DNA of 64,000 nt from Debaryomyces hansenii CBS767 (lineage: Eukaryota > Ascomycota > Pichiomycetes > Serinales > Debaryomycetaceae), in assembly GCF_000006445.2 (NCBI RefSeq), contig NC_006048.2, forward strand, positions 2,108,001 through 2,172,000, written 5' to 3'. Shown piece after piece: positions 19,860 through 28,289 of the stretch; position 1 is the first letter of the stretch, and every line of letters begins with the position of its first letter. The translations under genes were made by a program, and so were the position numbers. A model generated the notes under the pieces. The model had not been told where the DNA came from. It did no database searches and was given only the letters and a program-made list of their open reading frames with translations.

Positions 19860-20897
19860 ATGAAGGTAACTACATTATCAACGGCTTTGGCTATATTATC
19901 TGCTACCAATATGGTCGCAGCTGCCCCAGCACCGCAGGTTTTGACGGTGTGGCAAACTGCAACACAGATTGTTAACACGGATGGGTCTATTTATGACCAG
20001 GAAGCTACGCAGGCAACGGTAGCAGCTGTATCTACCAGTGCAGCTGCATCAACTGATACATCATCTGCTGGTACTAATTCAGGTTCCAGCTCATCCGGAA
20101 GCAAGTTCAACTTGGACTCTTTGCTCTCGGGAGGAAGTGGAAAGATGAAGCAATGGCTCAGTAAAATGTTTGGAGACAATTCCGGATCTTCTAGTGGATC
20201 TTCAAGTGCATCCACAAATGCACCAGTCTCTACATCAGCCAGTATTGCCACTAGTACTTCTACTGGATCTTCAAGATTAGGATTTTTAGATAGCCTTTTG
20301 GGTGGATCAGATTCAGACTCAGACTCAGACTCAGACTCAGGATCAGGATCAGATAGTTCTTCCACTTACAGACCATCCACCTTATCAACATCAACCTCTT
20401 CATCTTCCGGTTCGTCTAGTACCTCTACTTCCGGCTCGTCATCTGGTATTTATGACCAAATTTCTGACTCCACAGGTATCGACAAGACCTTTGCTAAGGA
20501 AATCTTAGATGCCCACAACACGGATAGAGCAAAACACCTGGCACAACCATTGTCATGGGATACCGACGCTTATAACTATGCAAAGAAAAATGCAGACAAT
20601 TACGACTGTTCTGGTGTTTTGACCCATACACACGGTCAGTTCGGTGAAAACCTTGCATGTGGTTACAAGGATGGTCCTTCTGCAGTTCAAGCTTGGTACG
20701 AAGAAGGCCAAACTTATGATTACTCTACTGCAAATGAATACAATCATTTTACTCAAATGGTTTGGAAAGATACAACTAAGGTTGGTTGTGCTTACAAAGA
20801 TTGTTCTTCAGAAAACTGGGGTTTATACATTATTTGTTCATACGACCCAGTTGGTAATGTCATTGGCCAAAATAAGGCAAATGTGTTAGAGAATTAA
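19860..20897 (+). CDS. secreted CAP/SCP-domain protein (PRY/RBE1/RBT4-like)
   Basis: This 345-residue protein has a clear signal peptide (about 1-21, ending ...NMVAA/APAPQ). A long Ser/Thr-rich, probably O-mannosylated stalk covers about 45-200, and a C-terminal CAP (CRISP/antigen 5/PR-1) domain covers about 213-345. The CAP signature elements are HNTDRAKH, THTHGQFGENLACGY, NHFTQMVW and GLYIICSYDPVGN, with paired cysteines. The stalk contains a pure Asp-Ser run (about 151-160). Yeast Pry proteins export sterols and bind lipids; Candida Rbe1 and Rbt4 are secreted virulence-associated relatives. Here a secreted or wall-associated sterol-binding role is inference. There is no C-terminal GPI signal, so it is expected to be released. 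The promoter carries an Mcm1-type site. Confidence 0.92.
   Translation: MKVTTLSTALAILSATNMVAAAPAPQVLTVWQTATQIVNTDGSIYDQEATQATVAAVSTSAAASTDTSSAGTNSGSSSSGSKFNLDSLLSGGSGKMKQWLSKMFGDNSGSSSGSSSASTNAPVSTSASIATSTSTGSSRLGFLDSLLGGSDSDSDSDSDSGSGSDSSSTYRPSTLSTSTSSSSGSSSTSTSGSSSGIYDQISDSTGIDKTFAKEILDAHNTDRAKHLAQPLSWDTDAYNYAKKNADNYDCSGVLTHTHGQFGENLACGYKDGPSAVQAWYEEGQTYDYSTANEYNHFTQMVWKDTTKVGCAYKDCSSENWGLYIICSYDPVGNVIGQNKANVLEN
20309..20352 (+). repeat. hexamer repeat coding for (Ser-Asp)n
   Basis: About seven tandem copies of GACTCA/GATCAG-like hexamers encode alternating Asp and Ser in the stalk of the CAP protein. Slippage-prone arrays like this often vary in length between strains. Confidence 0.7.
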
Positions 20898-21253
20898 AGG
20901 TATATATCATCAAATGGTAAAAGCCCATACAACTAGACCCAACAAGTACTTTGGTCTCCTTTATTCTACTAAATGTTTTTTTATTTATTAAAATAGTCTG
21001 ACTTCATAAAGAATCGTCGGCATAGTTTCTGGTTAATCTTCAATTCTCTATTTCAAAATACCATTATTTAAGTTAGTTGCTTGGTTTTACGTTCGTTTGG
21101 CTTTTGAGATTTTATACCTACATGTATTGTATTAAATATTACTATATATACAGTAATTGCATCGTATTTCTAATTTAATTATCATATATTTAAATTTTTT
21201 GCGAGCTCATTAAAAAATGCATCTGTCAATATCCATACTGGCTTGGAAAATTG
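20898..21253. other. intergenic region CAP gene / PUS9
   Basis: This is 356 bp of strongly AT-rich DNA between co-directional genes. It holds the terminator of the CAP gene and the PUS9 promoter (ATATATACAG at about 21144). No further feature is seen. Confidence 0.4.
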
Positions 21254-22555
21254 ATGTCAACATCACCGATCTACTACTTCGAGAATGGGTTGCGCAAGGT
21301 AAAGCCTTATTACTTCACTTATAAGACACATGTTAAGTCAAGATGGATAGGGAAGACAGTGTATGAAGTATTCACTACAGAATTGGGACAAGAACATGAT
21401 ATAACCAAGAAGGAAATTACCAATCAGATAATATATATATTGAGTAATCAGGGAATGAAAGGAGGACCGATCGCAATTAAAGGTTGGGAAAACCTAGTAG
21501 AAAGGAAAATACAATCTCAAGATTTAATATATAATTCGAAGCATATACATGAGCCTAGTGTTGCGCAAGGCCTTGAATTGGTAAAAAAATCTAGTAAGTG
21601 TACTAGTCAAGATTTAACAGACCTAAGCATCATATTTGAGAATGATGAGATGCTTGTAATAGATAAACCAGCAGGGATTCCAACACATCCTAAAGGTAAT
21701 TATAGATATAATTCAATCACTGAGTTAGTAAAGCATGATTTAAATTTAGAGAATGTATGGCCTTGTCATAGGTTAGATAAGGTTACTTCTGGAATTTTGA
21801 TATTAGGGACAACTAAGCAAGGAAGTAAAATCTACCTGACTATAATTAATAACGAAAGAGATAGAATTTCGAAACAGTACGTTGCTAGAGTGATGGGAGA
21901 GTTTCCAAAAGATGAGTTTGTTATGAACTGTCCAATATTTCTAGTGAACACGTCTGGTGGTTATATTATGCCGTCGAATTCTAGGAATGTTCCCAAGAAT
22001 TCAACAACAATCTTTAGAAGATTGAACTATAACAAAGAGCTAAACCAAAGTATCGTATTATGCAAACCCATAACAGGTCGAATGCATCAAATAAGGATAC
22101 ATTTGAGAAATACAGGTCACCCTATAGTGAACGATTATGAGTACAATCCACAGGGAGATGCAACAAGACTGCACATTCAACGATTAAGAAACCAAATTGA
22201 GTTACAAATGTATGAAAATATCTATCTTGATTTCCCTTCGTTTAAAGAACACCAACCGCATAACGTTGCTCATGATGAAACCGAGGTAGATGTAGTAAGG
22301 CTTTCAAGGGTGGAGACTGATGAAATGCAAAAAAAAATACATCAATTGGTAAAATTGAGATCTGAGATGGTAAAAGATATGAAAGAACAGTATAATAAGA
22401 TTTGCGATGAATGCAATCGCCCGTTATTTGATTCAGATATCAATATAGATGACGGAGGGATTTGGCTACATGCTTTTCGCTATGAGTATTCTGCGATTGA
22501 ATCTGTCAATTCGTTTTGCTTCGAAACCAGTTTTCCATCATGGTGTAATATATGA
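21254..22555 (+). CDS. PUS9: tRNA pseudouridine-32 synthase, Pus9/Rib2 family
   Basis: This 433-residue RluA-family pseudouridine synthase should convert U32 to pseudouridine in tRNA anticodon loops. Pus9 acts on mitochondrial tRNAs and Pus8/Rib2 on cytosolic ones. The N-terminus YYFENGLRKVKPYYFTYKT followed by RWIGKTVYEVFTTE is a Pus9/Rib2 hallmark (S4-like region). The catalytic core has the motif I region VIDKPAGIPTHP and the active-site motif II CHRLDKVTSGILIL with its Asp, and GRMHQIRIHL comes later. There is no deaminase domain of the kind fused in Rib2, which favours Pus9, although no strong presequence is evident. The upstream in-frame TTG is ignored and ATG 21254 is chosen. The stop is only 20 bp from the stop of the convergent gene. 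Confidence 0.87.
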   Translation: MSTSPIYYFENGLRKVKPYYFTYKTHVKSRWIGKTVYEVFTTELGQEHDITKKEITNQIIYILSNQGMKGGPIAIKGWENLVERKIQSQDLIYNSKHIHEPSVAQGLELVKKSSKCTSQDLTDLSIIFENDEMLVIDKPAGIPTHPKGNYRYNSITELVKHDLNLENVWPCHRLDKVTSGILILGTTKQGSKIYLTIINNERDRISKQYVARVMGEFPKDEFVMNCPIFLVNTSGGYIMPSNSRNVPKNSTTIFRRLNYNKELNQSIVLCKPITGRMHQIRIHLRNTGHPIVNDYEYNPQGDATRLHIQRLRNQIELQMYENIYLDFPSFKEHQPHNVAHDETEVDVVRLSRVETDEMQKKIHQLVKLRSEMVKDMKEQYNKICDECNRPLFDSDINIDDGGIWLHAFRYEYSAIESVNSFCFETSFPSWCNI

Positions 22556-22575
22556 ATCTAAACTATGTTCAATAT

Positions 22576-23505
22576 TTATAATAATTTTTTCATGTCGTCT
22601 ATATACGGAAGCTTTGAATAATAGCCAGGCACATTCCTAGCACCTATTGTATTGTACATTTTTACTTCTTTAACGAGCACTTGACCATTCCTGAAGGCTT
22701 TGTTCTGTTCCTTTACAACATTCAATAGTTGCAGTTTATAATTCAGATTAGACTTTAATAATACATTTAATGCCAGATCAAGGTCAGTCATAACCTGTTG
22801 CTTATCACTTTCTGTAGCTGGAACAATTGTAAACCTGAAAAAGAATACTCCTCTTACTTGATCCAAATCTTTCGGCAATTTTACATATTTGTGCAACGAT
22901 TCGAATAGTGATCGCTTTATGAATTTTCTGTATTTTGCCCTACCTACTGCAGTATCCAATGGACATAGTTTCTCTTGGAAGAATGCAAGCTTCTTATACT
23001 TTCCTTTATATTCTGTTAAAGATTTGGCAAGCAAAGGATCATTAAGGTTAAAGCCTCCACGATTTGTGAACGTATATGCTATATTTGATTTTCTGGCCAA
23101 CGATACATGGTGCAGATCAGGAAAGAACTTCAATGTGAAAAATTTACTTGACAATAATGTGGGCAATTTCCTTATCATTTGCTTTCTATGCACATGTTTG
23201 TACACAACTTGATCAACTCCTTTAATATCCGTAGGCTTTTCTGGCAAGCAATTTCGTATATGACTTGGAGGGTATTCTTCATTATAGCGATATTTCACAA
23301 ATTCCTTACAGTTTTTAAAGTTAGCTTGGAATGCTCCAGTTGTTTCCTCTATATATTTATTTGGTAATACTGGCACTGTTCTCTGAGGCATCGGTGAAAT
23401 GGGTTTAACAAGATTTACTGGTCCTGACGAATTAGATAAAAAATTTCGAACTACTGTATCATGTTTGAACCTGAAGATTTCGATTGAACATCCTCTTATC
23501 TTCAT
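22576..23505 (-). CDS. unrecognised protein, possibly mitochondrial
   Basis: This 309-residue protein starts at ATG 23505; the open frame extends to a TTG at 23571 but has no earlier ATG. I do not recognise the family. The N-terminus (MKIRGCSIEIFRFKHDTVVR) is basic and could direct import to mitochondria. The protein is rich in Lys, Arg, Phe and Tyr, with basic patches such as YKHVHRKQMIRKLP and GRAKYRKFIKRSLFE, as in organellar ribosomal or RNA-associated proteins. It has no membrane segment and no obvious catalytic motif. A yeast mitochondrial ribosomal subunit or a respiratory-growth factor is a reasonable guess, not a call. Intact length and normal composition argue for a real gene. It is convergent with PUS9 and co-directional with SWD2 upstream. 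Confidence 0.75.
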   Translation of the reverse strand: MKIRGCSIEIFRFKHDTVVRNFLSNSSGPVNLVKPISPMPQRTVPVLPNKYIEETTGAFQANFKNCKEFVKYRYNEEYPPSHIRNCLPEKPTDIKGVDQVVYKHVHRKQMIRKLPTLLSSKFFTLKFFPDLHHVSLARKSNIAYTFTNRGGFNLNDPLLAKSLTEYKGKYKKLAFFQEKLCPLDTAVGRAKYRKFIKRSLFESLHKYVKLPKDLDQVRGVFFFRFTIVPATESDKQQVMTDLDLALNVLLKSNLNYKLQLLNVVKEQNKAFRNGQVLVKEVKMYNTIGARNVPGYYSKLPYIDDMKKLL

Positions 23506-23636
23506 ATTTCTATAAAAAATAACATTAACATTAACAGAAGTAGTTGTTGACAAAACATAAAAAAGTTTCAATATATAATAATGCGCACTTTAAAATGTAT
23601 GTGAGATTAATTATTCATTATAATACATGAGATGAA

Positions 23637-24758
23637 CTATATAGGATCAGGCAATTTAGGCTGCCATAATGACACAGTCGAGTCGGCGGTGGCAAAGGTT
23701 AATAATTTCTGATTAAATGCAACGATTTTTGGAATGCCTTGGTTTGTAGATAAAGTTTGGAACGGACGTAAAGTTTTCGGATTATCGAGATCAGAAACTG
23801 AACGAGTATTACCATCAGTATGCTTTAAATTCGTGAGGTCGAAAGCCAGGACATTCATCTGAGGCGACCCCACAAGTACAAACTTCCCACAGGGAGAGAA
23901 CGACGCGGATCCCGAATAGGGATATTTAAATGTCATCCAATCTCCATTGTATTCTGTATGAGAAGTATCGGGTCCGATTTGTAAAGTAGTCAACAACTGG
24001 CCCAGGAACGCATCAAGCACGTAATGTTCGTACGAGTCAGTTGATATCAACAAGAGCTTCCCATTATTGGAAAATTCTAGTTTATTCCATGATTGTCCTG
24101 CGAGAATCTGTATCTCGACTTCTAGAAATGGCTTCTTGTCAAAACTGGCCGTATCGTAGAACGCAACAACCCCTACGCCTGCCCCTGTCGATGGACAGGG
24201 ACACTTGCCCACACAAAATACAATCCCCCTGGGATCAAATGCTATAACCGTGGGCTGTCCCATATCCAAGTTTCCAACAGGCGATGTAGATCGCAAGTCC
24301 CATAGCTTGACCGTACGATCCAAGCTTGCGCTCAAAAAAAGATCCAGCACAGGATGTACCTCAATAGACGTAACCTGATCTTTATGCCCCTTGAAGTACC
24401 TCAAGTACAGATTATTCGACAACGAAAGATATCGAATGGCATTATCGATGTTTTTATCTGCAGCTGGGGTCGATGCATATAAACAGTTCAATTCTAAATG
24501 AGTGAACCTCGCCAAATGTGCCCCATACTTCTGCGACTGTATATCATTATGATGCACACCCTTGTGGACGTCGTATAGCTGAATTGATTTATCTATTCCT
24601 GCTGAAATTAGGTATTGGCCCGAATCATCAAAATCTAATGAAGTTATGCTCGCTCCTTTGTGATAATTAAACGTCTTCACCGGCTCAAAAGACTTTATAA
24701 CTTTGTCAGTAATGGTTAAACTAGAAGACGATTTGTGTCCATTACTCAAACTTGTCAT
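23637..24758 (-). CDS. SWD2: WD40 protein Swd2 (COMPASS and CPF subunit)
   Basis: This 373-residue WD-repeat propeller (S. cerevisiae 329) has repeats recognisable as GASITSLDFDDSGQYLISAGIDKSIQLYD, GHKDQVTSIEVHP...DRTVKLWDLR and FSNNGKLLLIST. Swd2 is shared by two nuclear complexes: COMPASS, which methylates histone H3 Lys4, and the cleavage and polyadenylation factor (APT module). The phrases YLRYFKGHKDQV and WNKLEFSNNGK match Sw2-family positions well. The extra length is mostly an N-terminal Ser-rich extension and a Cys/Gly insert near 190-205. A CTG codon at 24345-24347 (in HPVLDLFLS) stands where S. cerevisiae has Asn, consistent with Ser decoding. It is divergent from BBC1, with 225 bp between starts. 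Confidence 0.92.
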   Translation of the reverse strand: MTSLSNGHKSSSSLTITDKVIKSFEPVKTFNYHKGASITSLDFDDSGQYLISAGIDKSIQLYDVHKGVHHNDIQSQKYGAHLARFTHLELNCLYASTPAADKNIDNAIRYLSLSNNLYLRYFKGHKDQVTSIEVHPVLDLFLSASLDRTVKLWDLRSTSPVGNLDMGQPTVIAFDPRGIVFCVGKCPCPSTGAGVGVVAFYDTASFDKKPFLEVEIQILAGQSWNKLEFSNNGKLLLISTDSYEHYVLDAFLGQLLTTLQIGPDTSHTEYNGDWMTFKYPYSGSASFSPCGKFVLVGSPQMNVLAFDLTNLKHTDGNTRSVSDLDNPKTLRPFQTLSTNQGIPKIVAFNQKLLTFATADSTVSLWQPKLPDPI

Positions 24759-24983
24759 TCTTATATATATTCAAACCATTAGTCCTGTGTTAAACGCTTT
24801 ATACCATCGAAACAACTGAAATATTTTGTTTATACTAACAAATGCACGAAATGACACAAAACCGCCTCATAGGTTTTATTGCGCCGGCGGAGCTTATGGA
24901 ATCGAAATGTATAATAGATAGGGTTATAATTGTATATTGATTGCGTGACTATAGCTCAATTGATACATACTTAGGACGACATA

Positions 24984-27900
24984 ATGACAGAACATAAAAC
25001 ACCATTCAAAGTTAAGGCAATATTCGAGTATAAATCGGATTTCGAGGATGATTTATCATTCCCTGTGGGGCAATTGATCACTGTGACAGAGGTGGAAGAC
25101 GAAGAATGGTACACTGGTACATACAATGGGAAGAGTGGTATGTTTCCAAAAAATTTCGTTGAATTAGATGGTACTGACCTGGGAGATGCTAAGGCAGAAA
25201 GTGAGAGTATTGGTGGAATTACATCGTCGCAGGCGAAGGGAGCGAATGCAAAGGAGCAACCTGTGGTAGATTCGACCCCTAGGCAAACTGAAGGCGTAAT
25301 ATCGTCTGAAAACAGGGTAGGCGCTTCAGATACCAAACAAGAGAATACTCAACAGGAATCCACTACTAGGAGTCCGCCAAAACCATCAATGCCGGGTGTC
25401 TTCCCCAACCAAAAGATCAAGGACCCATATAGCGTCAAGAAGCAGTTTTTAGCATCGGGAAAGTCGTCTTACGTTCCCCCTGTGAAACCAAGAGACGATT
25501 ACAATATCATTGGACATGCCCGCCACGATGTTGTTAACGAAAATGAGATTGTTAAGGGAACCAACAATGATGCCGAGGATGCGACACCGGAAGAGGAAGA
25601 ACCTAAAGTAAGCCTAAAAGAACGTATAGCGTTGTTACAGAAGCGTCAGCAAGAAGAAGCTGAGAGAGAAGCTGCTGCATTAAAAAAGAAGGAAGAAAGA
25701 AAGCTTAAAGCAGCTGAAGAAAAAGAAAGATTGAAGCAAAAAAGAGAAGCCGAAGCACTGGCTCCAGCACATATTCCAGAAACCCATGCGCTACAAGAGG
25801 TAAGTTCAGAAGATCGCAAAAAGTCGATCGATAGTGTAGCTACTGGGGATAGGAGGAGATCTGTCGATAGTATACATACTGGAGGTGGTCGCAGATCTAT
25901 TGATAGCGTGGCCACTGGAGGATCTTATGCAGAAAGGCGCCAGGATGTTGAATACAATCCTGAAGCAGACCATAATAATATTGCTGCACCTATTCATGAA
26001 TCAAATATGGGTGATGATTCCGAGGAAGGATTAAGAACCGAAGTTCCAAGAGGAGAAGACGCTGACGAAGAAGATGAAACAGCAGAAGAGTCTGACGATG
26101 AGGAATTGCGCAGAAAGAAACTTGTTGAACGTATGGCTAAAATATCCGGCGGTAGAAACATGTTCGGAATGATGGGGATGGCAGCTCCTTTTGGGCAACC
26201 TGGGGCAGCACCATCTAAGAAAACGAAAGAACCCGCTAATGAAGATAAGGAAATTAACCATGAGAAACCAAGGTCATCTATCGAAAAGAGCTCAGAAAAT
26301 GATCCTTCAGTACCTCTGGCTGTTCCAATTATGCCGTTTGCGAACCCAGATTCCTTACCCAAGAATTTACTTTCTGGTTCTGACGGTGATAAGCGTAAGT
26401 CTATTGGATCTTATGACGAAAAGTTTGACGATGCTACTGATAGACCACCTGCCTCGAAGCCACATATTCCTGATTCGTCGTCAATGTTAGAGGAAGATGA
26501 TTTTACTGAATCAGACAGTAAGTTCCCAGAAGCTGGAGAACCCCAATTACATCCGGAGACGGTAAATGCGATGCCCCCACCCGTACCAAATATGCCGGGA
26601 TTAGACAATGTAACCGATGATATCTTTGAGACAGATCGCAAGAATTTTCAGCCGGAAAAGGATATAAAGTTATCAAAATCAACTTTAGAAGCGGAGCCAA
26701 CAGGATATGAGGCTGATGAGGATTTATCTGACAAACCTAAAGTTCAGTCAGAGGAAATTTCATCTGTAAGGAGAAGCCATTCTGTTAAATCGAATGAGCC
26801 ACCACCTCCTATTCCAACATCTACACCTTTAGAAAAGGCAGATCCAGTTCCACCGATGCCATCGATACGCCCTGGTTATACCCTTGGAGAATCTCCTCTG
26901 GTGCCTTTTTCACATCCACCCGAGAGGGCAGCCCCACCTCCAATCCCTAAGGCTGGTACGGAAAGATCAGCGCCACCGCCAATTCCTTCATCACCTCAAA
27001 GGTCGGCACCACCACCAATTCCTTCATCACCCCAAAGAGCGCCACCACCACCAATTCCATCGTATGGAAGTATTCCACCTACATCAGATAAGAATATATC
27101 GTCTGGTGGTGGCCCAATACCTGAAGATGACGAAGGCGATGAAATCGCACCTGCCGATGAGCAATTTAATGTTGATGATTATAACTATGATAAGGATGAA
27201 AACGAGTTTTCGTTCCACCTGAGGAACCCAGAGAGGTCGTTTACAATGCCAGACATTGCCCCTCCTATCCCAAATACTCATCCATCATTCAATCCTCCAC
27301 CAGTCCCACCAGTTGATACCTCGCGTGCTCCACAGCGTGCAAGTACAGATATAGGAGATGCAACGATGGTGTCTCCAGCATCGTTAACTAAGACACCAAC
27401 GAATTCGTCATTTGGACCATCTCATCAACGCCAGTCAAGTGATTTATCTAATGCAGGTGGCTTAAACAGATCCAGATCAGCTAAATCGCATCAAGAACAA
27501 ACTCAAGCAGAAATTGCTTGTAGCGAATTGGAATATGAAATTGGGAACATCAATGGTAATTCGAATTGGTGGTTGAAGGGAAACTTACCGGAATCATTAG
27601 AATCTAAGATTGGAAGCGAATTGACGTACGAAATTGATTCTAACTCAATTACCAAAAGAGGAAATCGAATAATCAATTACCGTGACTATTATATTTTGTT
27701 TAACGATCTTTCGCAACTAGTTTTTGAACTAGAATATGAGAGTGAGGATCCTAGATCCACTATCAAGTTGATTAACCAATTCACTAAACCAATGCCGATT
27801 ATTAGAAAAGATTTATTAGATAAATCTTACAGAGAGTTCGGCAACAAGATAACATCGATTACGAACTCATTAGTTGGGACTAGGCTTAATGAGAGTATTG

Positions 27901-28289
27901 TTAGTAAGGTTTTTAGCTCCCTTGCGAAACATGATGCTCAAGTTTTATCACCAATTGGGAACAAAACGTATGGTGTAACTATCTACAGAAATACTAATAA
28001 TCATAACATCGCCAGAATTGAAGAAATCAGACCTGGCGATATATTATGTATCAAGCAAGGTAAATTTAATGTTCACAAGGGATTAACAGGCAATAAATCA
28101 ATTACAGTTGGGGGTAGTGAAGTGTTTTCTGCGGTAGTTACTGACTATGATCCAAAGAAGGACAAGTTCAAGGTTATAGAACTGGACAATGCTGGTCACA
28201 TCAAGAAAGAAACTTATAAGATGAGCGAAATGAAGAGTGGAAGAGTGAGAGTTTTCAGAGTAGTTGGAAGAAATTATATCGAATGGTAA
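24984..28289 (+). CDS. BBC1: SH3 protein Bbc1 (Mti1), actin-patch regulator
   Basis: This 1101-residue protein (S. cerevisiae Bbc1, 1157) has an N-terminal SH3 domain (about 5-60: ALYDF-like AIFEYKSD, EEWYTGTYNGKSGMFPKNFVEL). A Lys/Glu-rich coiled coil follows (about 205-260). Next comes an RRxSxDS repeat block (270-310), a long acidic linker, and a proline-rich block with repeated APPPIP units (about 610-700). The C-terminal domain (about 845-1101) is the conserved Bbc1 tail. Bbc1 binds type I myosins (Myo3/5) and the WASP homologue Las17 at cortical endocytic patches and restrains Arp2/3 activation. The Pro-rich repeats are likely ligands for other SH3 proteins. Together with APL3 this gives the window two endocytosis genes, though they are not linked functionally by position. 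Confidence 0.9.
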   Translation: MTEHKTPFKVKAIFEYKSDFEDDLSFPVGQLITVTEVEDEEWYTGTYNGKSGMFPKNFVELDGTDLGDAKAESESIGGITSSQAKGANAKEQPVVDSTPRQTEGVISSENRVGASDTKQENTQQESTTRSPPKPSMPGVFPNQKIKDPYSVKKQFLASGKSSYVPPVKPRDDYNIIGHARHDVVNENEIVKGTNNDAEDATPEEEEPKVSLKERIALLQKRQQEEAEREAAALKKKEERKLKAAEEKERLKQKREAEALAPAHIPETHALQEVSSEDRKKSIDSVATGDRRRSVDSIHTGGGRRSIDSVATGGSYAERRQDVEYNPEADHNNIAAPIHESNMGDDSEEGLRTEVPRGEDADEEDETAEESDDEELRRKKLVERMAKISGGRNMFGMMGMAAPFGQPGAAPSKKTKEPANEDKEINHEKPRSSIEKSSENDPSVPLAVPIMPFANPDSLPKNLLSGSDGDKRKSIGSYDEKFDDATDRPPASKPHIPDSSSMLEEDDFTESDSKFPEAGEPQLHPETVNAMPPPVPNMPGLDNVTDDIFETDRKNFQPEKDIKLSKSTLEAEPTGYEADEDLSDKPKVQSEEISSVRRSHSVKSNEPPPPIPTSTPLEKADPVPPMPSIRPGYTLGESPLVPFSHPPERAAPPPIPKAGTERSAPPPIPSSPQRSAPPPIPSSPQRAPPPPIPSYGSIPPTSDKNISSGGGPIPEDDEGDEIAPADEQFNVDDYNYDKDENEFSFHLRNPERSFTMPDIAPPIPNTHPSFNPPPVPPVDTSRAPQRASTDIGDATMVSPASLTKTPTNSSFGPSHQRQSSDLSNAGGLNRSRSAKSHQEQTQAEIACSELEYEIGNINGNSNWWLKGNLPESLESKIGSELTYEIDSNSITKRGNRIINYRDYYILFNDLSQLVFELEYESEDPRSTIKLINQFTKPMPIIRKDLLDKSYREFGNKITSITNSLVGTRLNESIVSKVFSSLAKHDAQVLSPIGNKTYGVTIYRNTNNHNIARIEEIRPGDILCIKQGKFNVHKGLTGNKSITVGGSEVFSAVVTDYDPKKDKFKVIELDNAGHIKKETYKMSEMKSGRVRVFRVVGRNYIEW

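Noticed and set aside
19991..20365. Long minus-strand ORF opposite the CAP gene stalk
   Set aside because: Mirror of the Ser/Asp-rich repetitive codons; the sense gene has a signal peptide and a clear CAP domain.
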